DNA of 64,000 nucleotides from Azolla pinnata (Eukaryota; Streptophyta; Polypodiopsida; Salviniales; Salviniaceae): assembly GCA_037176905.1 (NCBI GenBank), contig JBBBWG010001448.1, forward strand, positions 1 through 64,000, given 5' to 3'. Numbering within the stretch: the stretch's first letter is position 1; each line of letters opens with the position of its first letter. A model generated the notes under the pieces. It searched no databases, was not told the DNA's origin, and saw only the letters and a list, made by a program, of their open reading frames with translations. Both the position numbers and the translations under genes were made by a program. Of this stretch, positions 45,690-54,899 are shown one piece after another.

Positions 45690-46090
45690 TAAATTCCATC
45701 TTAACACCTGCTAAAACAATAAAACAAAGTACAAATTAATGCCCTACGCTTCTTTTCCACTAACCCCAATGGATTCCGCTAATTGATTCTGTTCCTAACT
45801 GCCCGCCCACTAAATCGATCCTAATCGATCTTCTAGCCATGCTTGATTAGCCAAAAGATAGTAAATTTGGGGCCTAATTAACTTATTAGCGCGATAATGT
45901 TGCGTTAATCAATCGGTTGAGCGGTCGATCAGCTGAATCAAATTGGCGTTGATTGAGCTCCGGAATCAGTTCATTAGATGTTGATCAATTCATCGCGCGT
46001 TGATTTCCTTGAAAACCAGGCGTTAATTTGTGTAATGTTTAAGTTTCGGCGGGCGTTAAAATGTAATTTGGAAGTTGGTGAGGCGGTTTT
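45690..46090 (+). mobile_element. MITE-like repeat, copy 3
   Basis: The left end (CCATCTTAACACCTGCTAAA to AAATTAATGCC) is the imperfect reverse complement of the right end (GGCGTTAATTTGTGTAATG to GGCGGGCGTTAAAATG). The core has GATTCTGTTCCTAAC, CCCACTAAATCGATCC and TAATCGATC blocks as in copies 1 and 2, then GTTAATC- and GTTGATTGAGCTC-type words. About 400 bp, non-coding. The right end runs on to GAGGCGGTTTTTT. Confidence 0.6.
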
Positions 46091-46184
46091 TTTTTTCTAA
46101 GAAAACACGAAAACCCAATAAATATATATCCAAAAAAAACATATATATCCGCTAGAAAGGGAAATAATATAAAATGGTAAAAGA

Positions 46185-46580
46185 GATTTATTTCCTTACT
46201 TATTTATTTATTTATTTATCCTCCCTCATACGAGGAAAAACATAAATGGAAGCCAAAAAGTACATTCTCTCTCTTGAACTCTGTTTCCATGTAATTAATA
46301 TAAATAGCAAAAGGACATAAATACAAATAAACAGAGAAACAAATAAAAAGACGAATAAATAAACAAGCAAATAAATAGATGAATAAATAAATAAATAAGA
46401 AGATAAATACATAAATAAATGGAAGCCAAAAAGTACATTCTCTCTCTTGGCTCTGTTTCCATGTAATTAATATAAATAACAAAAGGACATAAATATAAAT
46501 AAAAAGATAAATAAACAAATAAGTAGATGAATAAACATAAATAAGAAGACAATTAGATAAATAAATAAATAAATATTTAT
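46185..46580. repeat. (AAAT)n array with a 173-bp tandem duplication
   Basis: ATAAATGGAAGCCAAAAAGT to GCAAAAGGACATAAATA-like sequence occurs from 46242 and again from 46415, embedded in ATAA repeats. The three overlapping minus-strand frames (Tyr/Leu/Ile/Phe strings) are products of the repeat and not genes. Confidence 0.8.
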
Positions 46581-46602
46581 TTATTTATGTATCTCCCCTG
46601 CC

Positions 46603-46860
46603 ACTTCACCTTCTTCTTCCTTCTGAGCTCCATCTCCATCGCCATCGCCATCGCCATCGCCATCGCCATCGCCATCGCCNNNNNNNNNNNNNNNNNNNNN
46701 NNNNNNNNNNNNNNNNNNNNNNNNNNNNNNNNNNNNNNNNNNNNNNNNNNNNNNNNNNNNNNNNNNNNNNNNNNNNNNNACTTCACCTTCTTCTTCCTTC
46801 TGAGCTCCATCTCCATCGCCATCGCCATCGCCATCGCCATCGCCATCGCCATCGCCGTCT
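46603..46860. repeat. Duplicated CTTCACC...(CCATCG)n block around an assembly gap
   Basis: ACTTCACCTTCTTCTTCC, TTCTGAGCTCCATCTCCATC and a (GCCATC)n run occur on the left (46603-46679) and again on the right (46780-46855) of a 100-N gap at 46680-46779. The flanks look identical, so this may be one locus duplicated by the assembler. It would form the leader of the gene at 46929. Confidence 0.85.
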
Positions 46861-46928
46861 CCGTCTCCGTCTCCTTCATCCGCCATAGCCCGCCCTGCAC
46901 TTTCTCTCTGCTGCGCTTCCCCTCGCCC

Positions 46929-48761
46929 ATGGACAGCAGGAAGAAGAAGCGCGACGAGCTCTCCATGGACAGCCTGCATCACCATCCTCACCTTCAGCAC
47001 CGCCATCACATCGTCCAGCACAGTGGCGCTGATGCCGACGCTCGTCAGGTTTCTGCTCTCCTCTTCTCCTTTTCCTTGACTTGCTAGCACCGCTCCTTGA
47101 ATGCTCTCCTCCTCCTCCTCCTTGATCCACGCCCGCAAATCGACAGAAAAAACGGAGGATCTCTTCTGTTTCCGTGTGCAGGGCGATGGCGTGTACCTGA
47201 TGTGGTCGTCGGCAGGAGGAGGAGGAGCAGGAGGAGGAGGAGGAGAGCATGGGAGCCGGAGCAGTGCCAAGAAAGCTGCGCTCGACTCCGCTCTTCCTTC
47301 TTCCAGCAGCAGCATGCATTGGAGCAGTAGCCACATATTCGGCAGGCATGAATCTGCAGCGCCTCTGCTACAAACGGATTCTCTGCATCATCTTCATCAG
47401 CATCATCAGCATCAGCAGCAGCCGCAGTATCATCAGCAAGCTTTCTATCCGTTCATGATGTTGCCGGCTTGCTCAAGCAGCAGCCATGGCTTTCCGCCAT
47501 CGCCAGGGTTGAACCAGCGCAAGGGCTTCATCCAGCCTCTCCCAGGCCTCCCTCACCAGCATTGCCAGATGTGGGAAATGCAGGTATCTCCTCCTCCATT
47601 CCTTCCTTCACCGCATTTCATTCGTTCATTGATTCGATTCCACTTCTCCATCTTCATCATCCCTTCCTCCTGCGCCCTCCATCCTCATCATCGCCATCGC
47701 CGGATCCTCTCCTGCAGTCCACAGAGAACATGCAGCTGTGGGCTATGGTGTCTCAGCTCTCGGCATCTCTGACCCGATCCGACGCCGAACTGACCTGCCA
47801 ACGCGTGAAGATCGCAAAGCTCGAGGCCGATCTTCAGCAAGCACTCAGGCTACTCAATCATCATCATCATCATCATCAAAGCAGCATGGCAGCAGCAATG
47901 GGTGGGGATGAATCCTCAGATGCCATCAAGGCAACGAAGAAGAAGAAGAAGAAGACGAAGAAGAAGAGCAGCAGCAGCATCGAGAATGCTGCGAGCAAGA
48001 TCGATGCATCCTCGATCCAGCCGCCGCCGAAGATAAGGAGGGAGAGGGTGAAGAGAGCTGGGCCTGTTGCGATCGTATGCTTACCAGCGATGCCTCAACC
48101 TGCACTGGTAAGCAGAGGAAGGCCTCGAAAGGCTAGAGGAAGCTTAGGCCATGTCGAATCGCCTCGTTCCAGCGCCATGCCGGTGCTATATACCCCCAGC
48201 GCTAGGGTTTCTAGCCCTAATCGATCCGAGATCGACACCGATGGTGCATCGATGCGAGTGAATCAGCACGAAAGCCCTCGTCACAATCATCTCTTTCATC
48301 CTCATCCTCATCGTCTTCTTCGCCGATGCGGCAGCAGCCCTACCACATCTCCTGCCGCCACGATCGAGCTCTCCTCTGGCCTGTCGAGAGATGCACGATC
48401 GGGCGAGTATCAGATGGTGGAGGTGAAGGAGGAATGCCTCCACATCGATGAGGGCGATGGATCAGAGCTGCACAACCGCCATGGAGGCAGCACAACTCCA
48501 TGGTTTGGAGGGCTAGGTCTAAGCAGAGATCCCGAGCAGGGGGGGAGCCATGGAGGAGCTATGGCGATGGCTCTTGGCTGGCATCTTTCGACAGGGAATC
48601 AGATGGGATCTCAGGAGGAGGAGGAGGAGGAGGAGGAGGAGATGATGATGAAGCAAGATGAAGAGGGAACCCACAATGTCATCTCTCTCAGCTCATCAAG
48701 CCCATCGCTGCTGCTTCAGGAGGAGGTTCCTCTGGCCAGTGCATGGAAGCTCTCGAGCTAG
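46929..48761 (+). CDS. Unrecognised nuclear-type protein: His-rich, coiled coil, AT-hook-like
   Basis: Three exons fit in phase 0 throughout: 46929-47048 (ends GTCAG|GTTTCT), 47182-47583 (after GTGTGCAG, ends ATGCAG|GTATCT) and 47718-48761 (after TCCTGCAG), giving 521 residues. The start MDSRKKKRDELSM is basic. A His/Gln-rich stretch follows (SLHHLHQHHQHQQQPQYHQQ, about 112-131). The beginning of exon 3, MQLWAMVSQLSASLTRSDAE through KIAKLEADLQQALRLL, should form an amphipathic coiled coil. Next come poly-Lys/Ser (ATKKKKKKTKKKSSSS), a SRGRPRKARG AT-hook-like core, VEVKEECLHIDEG (resembling a SUMO site, VKEE) and an acidic poly-Glu run. A nuclear regulatory role is inferred from composition only. 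I do not recognise the family. The 5' end lies near an assembly gap, so an extra upstream exon cannot be excluded. Confidence 0.7.
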
Positions 48762-49061
48762 GGCAACAGGCAAAAAGCTCCACATATGGTGGAGCCACCG
48801 TGGCTGAAGCGAAAGAGGAAAGGGCAAAGGTGGAAACCCTAGAAATCGCCCAACAGTTTTTGTTTTCTAAGCTTCTCTTCAATCCAACACACCGTACATA
48901 TATACATATATGTGGGCACTATGTACCTATCCACATAGGGTATATACGTAATATGTGGTATGTATGTGTGTGTGATGATGATGAATGGTGGGTTTCTTGC
49001 CTGTGCTTGAAGGCCTGGAACTGGATGCAAGCTTCCATGGTTCTGCAGATGCTCCTCTTCC

Positions 49062-51080
49062 ATGGATCTTCGCCCCAGCAGCAACAGCTTGCTCCTCCAA
49101 GACTCGCCCCTGCGTGTTGCTCCTCCTCTTCCTCCTCCTCTTGATGCATGGGAACAGAGCAAGGCCGCCCTCCTGGATCAGATCAAACGATGCGGGAAGC
49201 AGAAGGATCTGTTCAGGGCAAGGAAGCTTCACTCCGATCTCGTCTCCCGCCAGACCTCCCTCGCCCGAGGAGACCCCCATGTGAGCTCCGCCCTGATTCG
49301 GATGTACTCCAGATGCCGCAGCATCCGGGAAGCGGAGGACGTCTTCGGCAGCGCCCCTGCTCGAACTGTCGTGCTTTGGAATGCTCTGATAAGCGGCTAT
49401 GTCGAGCTCCAGCTCTTCGAGGAAGCTCTCAGCTGCTTCGCGAGGATGCAGAACGAGGGCTTCACCCCCGATCCTGTCACGTTCTCCTGCGCTCTGAACG
49501 CTTGCGGCAGAACACGATGTGTGGAGGCCGGAGAGGAGATCGATGGCGAGGTTCGCAGGCGGGGCTTGCTGGAGAAAGATGTGATCTTGGGCAACGCGCT
49601 GGTGGACATGTATGCGAGATGCGGCATGCAGGGGAAGGCCCGCCGAGTGTTCGATAGCCTCCCCAACAGAAATGTGGTAACTTGGAACGCGCTGATCGGT
49701 GGCTATGCCCGCCATGGCCTCGGCGAGGAAGCTCTCCAGTGCTTCTCGCAGATGCGGCTCGAAGGAATGTGCCCCGATCCCATCACCTTCGCTTGCGCTC
49801 TCAAAGCTTGCGGCTGCGCTCGATCGCTCGCCGCCGGGGAAGAAATCCATGGAGAGCTTCGTCGAAGGGGCCTCCTCGCGCGCGGGGATCTCGTCCTCGG
49901 CACAGCTCTGATGGATATGTATGCGAAATGCGGCGTGATGGAGAAGGCGGAGGAGGTATTCGTGGAGCTTCCCCGCCGTGATGTGGTGGCGTGGAACGCG
50001 CTGATGGATGGCTATGCCCAGCTCTGGCGCTTCGAGGAGGTCCTCGACCTGTTTGCTAAGATGCAAGAGGAAGGAGGGGCCCATCCCGACGATGTCACCG
50101 CGGCCTGCGTTTTGAGAGCTTGTGGGCATACAGGATCCCTCGGAATCGGCTACGCTATGCATGGCAAGCTCCGAGAGGAGAGATCGTTGCAGAACGAGGC
50201 CTCGCTTGGCACGGCGCTGCTGGATATGTACGTTCGATGCGGGGAGGTAGCGAAAGCAAGAGAAGTGCTGGAAGAGATTCGAGCCCGGGATGTCGTGGCG
50301 TGGAGTGCAATGATCCATGGCTACGCCCAGCATGGTCTCGGTCGGGAAGCTATGCAGTGCTTCATCCGGATGCGGGAAGAAGGAATCGCTCCCAACGCCA
50401 TCACGTATACCTGCATCTTGAGAGTGTGCGGAGAAGAAGGGCTCCTCGAGATGGGGGAGGCTATACATGCCGCGGTGAGGAGCAAGGAAGGGCTGGTTCC
50501 GGAGGAAACCTCGCTCGGGAATGCGCTGGTGGACATGTATGTCAAGTGCGGGGCCCTCGATGAAGCACAACAAGTATTCGGTGAGCTTCGAGTGCGAGAT
50601 GTTGTGGCTTGGAACTCGCTACTGACTGCATATGCCCATCTGGGGCATGCGAAGAGCGTCTTCCGCTTGTTCATCGGAATGCTGGAAGAAGAAGAAGAAG
50701 AAGAAGGAGAAGCAGCTGTAAGGCCAGATCAACTCACCTTCCTCACCTTATTGACTGCATGTAGTCATGGTGGGCTAGTGGAGGAGGGGCAGATTCTGTT
50801 CGGTGCTATGTGCACCTCTTATCATCTCTCACCGGCTTTGGAGCACCACACTTGCGTGGTCGATCTGTGCGCCCGAGCCGGCCGCTTCGACAAGGCCCTG
50901 CTCGCGGTCGAACACGTCGCAGCTTCGGAGCGCCTCCCTCCTTTGCTGTCGCTCCTGAGCTCCTGCCGCAAGTGGGGGAACAACGTCGAGCTCGCAAGAT
51001 GGGCGTTCGAACAAGCGTCGATCGTGGATGAAGAGTGCGTTGCACTGCACGTGGGCATGGGAAACATCTATGCAGCTTAG
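49062..51080 (+). CDS. PLS-class pentatricopeptide repeat protein, E-type ending
   Basis: A 672-codon intronless frame. Residues 1-40 (MDLRPSSNSLLLQDSPLRV and a Pro-rich stretch) contain Arg and Ser with few acids, compatible with an organelle transit peptide. Five PLS blocks follow, with S motifs such as ALVDMYARCG, ALMDMYAKCG, ALLDMYVRCG and ALVDMYVKCG, then TACSHGGLVEEG, LEHHTCVVDLCARAG and an E motif (LLSLLSSCRKWGNNVELA). It ends GMGNIYAA at a TAG where related proteins continue into E+ and DYW. A poly-Glu insert (LEEEEEEEGEAAV, near 544) interrupts the L motif before TFLTLLTACSHGG. The expected role is sequence-specific binding and editing or processing of plastid or mitochondrial RNA. 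A 548-codon antisense frame overlaps it and is a shadow. Confidence 0.88.
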   Translation: MDLRPSSNSLLLQDSPLRVAPPLPPPLDAWEQSKAALLDQIKRCGKQKDLFRARKLHSDLVSRQTSLARGDPHVSSALIRMYSRCRSIREAEDVFGSAPARTVVLWNALISGYVELQLFEEALSCFARMQNEGFTPDPVTFSCALNACGRTRCVEAGEEIDGEVRRRGLLEKDVILGNALVDMYARCGMQGKARRVFDSLPNRNVVTWNALIGGYARHGLGEEALQCFSQMRLEGMCPDPITFACALKACGCARSLAAGEEIHGELRRRGLLARGDLVLGTALMDMYAKCGVMEKAEEVFVELPRRDVVAWNALMDGYAQLWRFEEVLDLFAKMQEEGGAHPDDVTAACVLRACGHTGSLGIGYAMHGKLREERSLQNEASLGTALLDMYVRCGEVAKAREVLEEIRARDVVAWSAMIHGYAQHGLGREAMQCFIRMREEGIAPNAITYTCILRVCGEEGLLEMGEAIHAAVRSKEGLVPEETSLGNALVDMYVKCGALDEAQQVFGELRVRDVVAWNSLLTAYAHLGHAKSVFRLFIGMLEEEEEEEGEAAVRPDQLTFLTLLTACSHGGLVEEGQILFGAMCTSYHLSPALEHHTCVVDLCARAGRFDKALLAVEHVAASERLPPLLSLLSSCRKWGNNVELARWAFEQASIVDEECVALHVGMGNIYAA

Positions 51081-51083
51081 CTA

Positions 51084-52654
51084 GCACATTCTCGCAGAAT
51101 ACCTATTTGAAGCTGGTTTGTGCCATGTATGCTAAGTAAGCTACTGAATTGGTGGTTGGATCAGGAGGCTATTGGCTCTCATAACATATATACAGTTTGT
51201 GAAGATGGAAAGCTAATGACCTGCTACAGGGGATAGGCATGGCTAGCTAGCTAGCTATAAGATGGAAACCATGGTGCAAATGTTGGGCTGGCTTTTGCAG
51301 ACACCAAGATCAGTGATGTTGGGGCAATTGAGCTGATGTTAACCACCATGTACAGTCGCTTGTAACCTACCATGGTGTGTCTTACAGAGATGATGCAACC
51401 ACTGAGATGATGATGCTTCCTCGGTGTCACTTGCTGGAACCGCTGATGCAGTGCTCTTAATTTGATCTCTAAACAGCCATTCCTAACTTCCTAGAAGCCA
51501 AAAATGAGGTTTCTTCTCCATTATTGGCCCGTTGAGGACCACAGATCTTTTTCAAAGGGAGGAACTTAGATTGAGAGTCTGATATCTTGGTGTGGAAGTT
51601 CATAAACTCTTCGAATCGATGAGGAGCTCGCTTGGGCACTTGTGATTGAGCCCTTAGAATTTGACTCTTAACTAACTTGACGAGGTTTAATCGGCACAAT
51701 GCATGCAGTGATAATATGGGGTTCTATCTATATCCTTTTTGGGGTAGAAGAAGAATGGGATTTGTTGGGCATCTTCGACCATCTCAGCCAACTTTAGTGA
51801 TGGATTGCAGTGTAAGGTTGTCACTCTTTTAGCGATTGCAACCATCGAGTGATCAATTTACCACCCGACAAGCTCAAATGGGGCATCACAGCATCTAATT
51901 GATGAGAGCTGCTAAGGACCATATTCTTCTCTGATCATGAAACCCAAATCAAAGCGGTGTTCTTTTTTCCTGATCACAATCCCTTCCTGCCACACTTCTC
52001 TTCAACTGCCTAACTTGCAAGTTGCACCTTCTCTTTCAATTGCAAGGTTTAGTTTGCACAAACCACATTCAAAAGTTTTGCTTGGGCTTGGTATATAATA
52101 TATCAAAGGCCTAAAGTAGACATTGCATGTCATGTGAAGCGAAGCTTAACAGAACTCTCTGCAAGCACTTATTGCTGGACTCGTGAGATCTATTTGGCCT
52201 TCAAAACTGATAACAAATGCCATATCTCTAACCACTCAACATTGACACAGAGGAAAGATAAAATACAAATGTCTTTGCTCCCTTGCGGTTCCATTTGGCA
52301 ACAATTTTACATAAAAAAGTGCAGACAAAAGTTCTGACTCGTTTGCAAACAAGGTCCTATCAGATTCAATAATTGATATCAAATTAAATGACAGCCTTGT
52401 TCCTTCACCCTTGGAGGAAAAGCATAGTATCAAATCATATGTTTAACACTAATCCAGCAAGATTGATACAGGCTACAGCATTGAAAATTAAAGCGGCTCA
52501 AACAAGCATTATGTTTCATTCCAAATTAGGTAACCGATTACAGATTTGACAGCACAACATATTTGAGCCATTAAGGTATGACAAAAAACCTTTACATTAC
52601 AAAGCAAAGACTTGATCTTCATCTCGTTTAACTAGCTCAAAACCCGAATGTCAG
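51084..52654. other. Intergenic, no gene recognised
   Basis: This is the 3' flank of the plus-strand PPR gene and the 3' flank of the minus-strand PSRP4 gene. I looked for an E+/DYW continuation of the PPR gene after 51080 and saw none convincing. GCTAGCTAGCTAGC at 51241-51255 is a short palindromic run. Confidence 0.45.
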
Positions 52655-54229
52655 CTATGCCTTCTTGGCAAACAGATTATCATCAATGATGATTTCAATA
52701 AATTCACCGTCATCCAAGGGGTCTTTCTTTGGTGGTCGGGGTGGTAGTGGGATCATGGCAAGGCCTGTACCCTTATCAGCCTTTCTAGGCCTCGACTGTC
52801 AGAAAAAAGAAACACAAATGGTGAGAAAAATGAAGAATCACAAAAACATTAAATGCACTTCACATAGAGGAGAAATGTTCTTGGTGAACCACAAAGATAA
52901 AAATGAATATCATAGGAAAGGAACATCTTGAGATGAAATCCCAGCCCAAGAGGTTATAGATTTGAAAAAAAAGCTTATTTATGAGCGCTTGAAGCATGTT
53001 AGGATAGGAACTCATTCTGAAGATGTAAAAAGGGTTACGGTGGCCAACGACAAAGAGATTTCAAGCTCATAAGAAAAGCTTAAGGATTTCAAATCTGGAA
53101 GCCGGAAGAGGATCAAAGCCCTAATCATGAAAAATAGGAGCACCGGCATGAATCATGGGAACCAAAAATAGCAGTCCAAAGAAATACCTTAGGTAACAAA
53201 TCATGAGAGGAAATTCGATGAGTACCTAACATGTCATAGTTTTTCTGCATTATGAATGTGGCTTTTCTATCTCGATATGGTGTGGTAGTGGCTGTGATGC
53301 AGCACGGAGAAGAAATACCATAACTAACAAGCCACGGTTCTTGGCTCATTGGCTGGCTGTATGTATACATGACCTCATACAACACCGGATAAACGATGCA
53401 TGAAAATTAGTAATTCAAATACTACATTCCCAATATGATGGGCAGCCAGAGAGATGAACATCGTGGCATTCCTGAGAAGTAGGTTTATTACATAATGCTG
53501 CACAGGTTAAAGACCCAAAAACATCGAATACATGATGCAGATGTATTTGAAACTAAATTAAGGATGCAAAAGCCAGATGAAGCATTGAAAAATATTTACA
53601 GATGAGTGGTCCAGAAACTAGTGAGCATAATCATGAGAAGCAGTATGCTAACAATAGAAGAAAGATTGCCAATATGATGCAAAAAGAAAAATTGCAGTAC
53701 CTATCCATAACAAGATAGTTTTGTACGAAAAACACGCGGTTTTGATTTTACTACTTGGTGAGGGAAAGGAGAACTTATACATACATTTCCATACGAGCCT
53801 CTGAAGCGTTTCCCTTTGGCCGTTTTCTTGTCTCCTCTTCCGCAGACGACTGCAGCAGAACGAATCTTAAGAAATGAACAAATGGGCAGACCAGAAACGG
53901 AATACAGAAAGACAAATAGATAGAGAAGGAGGCAAGGATGGAGGCACTTCTCCAAACGTTCACATAGATGGAAGGCGATGGAAACAGCTTCACGTCCAGC
54001 CCAAACAAAGGAACAAAAGAGCCGAAACAGAACCCCGCGGGCGTCAGGATTTTGCTCGCTTCCGCTTACCGGTGGGATATGAAGAGAGCGATGGAAGCGA
54101 CGGTTGAAGAAGCGAGGCAGCATGGAAGCCAGGGGATGCGGGGGAGCTGAGCGAGGATGGAGAGAAAGCAGACGCAAAGCTGAGCGAAGAGGAAGCCATG
54201 GACGCCGAGGACGAAAGGACCAACGCCAT
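52655..54229 (-). CDS. PSRP4: Plastid 30S ribosomal protein bTHXc (S31, PSRP4)
   Basis: Three minus-strand exons fit in phase: 54229-54070, 53849-53785 and 52795-52655, giving 121 residues. The first exon is a Ser/Ala/Leu-rich, acid-free transit peptide (MALVLSSSASMASSSLSFAS onward, about 53 residues) ending SYPT. The mature protein starts VVCGRGDKKTAKGKRFRGSY, the signature of the Thx/S31 family, then SRPRKADKG. The C-terminal PPRPPKKDPLDDGEFIEI matches the plastid branch (Arabidopsis PSRP4), not the mitochondrial one. The protein is a small basic subunit of the plastid ribosome that stabilises the head of the 30S particle. M11 (54199) is an alternative start. Exons are joined by canonical GT/AG borders. 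Confidence 0.92.
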
Positions 54230-54369
54230 CGCTGTCGCTGTTGGAAGCCTTCCTTCGTTTCTTCTTCACAGGTTGTGGATGGGGTGAAGGGGGGGACGTA
54301 CGGTGTATATACGAACCGTATCTGAGCGTATATACGGCTTCTCTGTATTTGTACGCACAGAATCCTGCT

Positions 54370-54690
54370 GTTCTTCCTCTTCCAAGTGTGTGTGTGTGTG
54401 TGTGCACAGAGTACGTATGTATGTATATATACACGTACATATGCATTTCGTGTACGCGGGTGCGTATTCGCTCATGCACGCGATCTCTCCCGAGGGTGTG
54501 CATTCATATATCTGTATCTGTATCTGTATCTATATCCATATATGTATCTGTGTCTGTATTTGTATTCGTACGTAGCCATGTTGCTCTTTCGTTGGGCCGA
54601 GCCTTCTGTCTGTGTAACGTACACTACAGACGCAATGCACGTATGGATGTGTATTTTGTACATGCGTACGTACGTATATGCACGCCACCT
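54370..54690. repeat. GTGT / GTAT / CTGTAT microsatellites upstream of PSRP4
   Basis: TGTGTGTGTGTG at 54386-54403, ACGTATGTATGT-type runs, and CTGTATCTGTATCTGTATC near 54512-54535 make up the 5' flank of the minus-strand PSRP4 gene. Frames here are repeat artefacts. Confidence 0.75.
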
Positions 54691-54899
54691 GTATTCGCAG
54701 ATCGTGCACCTTGTTTTGGATATACACTGGCGCCGACGGATCACGTTCCGTTAGAGGTTCGGTTGACTAGTCAAGAGTTCATCTGTTCTCTGTGTACTGA
54801 GAGGATGAACAACTATGTCAGTCCAGCTCCTCTGTCGAGAGTTTGTGTATCGATCTTTATAGTTTGCTCAGCTTTCCGCACTTGTCTCTCCTAGATGTT

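Noticed and set aside
46212-46552. Tyr/Leu/Ile/Phe-rich minus-strand frames resembling membrane segments
   Set aside because: They come from the (AAAT)n array and its duplication.
48927-50573. 548-codon minus-strand open frame
   Set aside because: It is fully antisense to the PPR gene at 49062-51080. The amino-acid pattern repeats with the PPR period and has no domain of its own; it follows from GC-rich repeat codon use.
51081-51420. Search for a DYW remnant after the second PPR gene
   Set aside because: No ordered E+ or DYW landmarks were found in any frame, unlike downstream of the first PPR gene.
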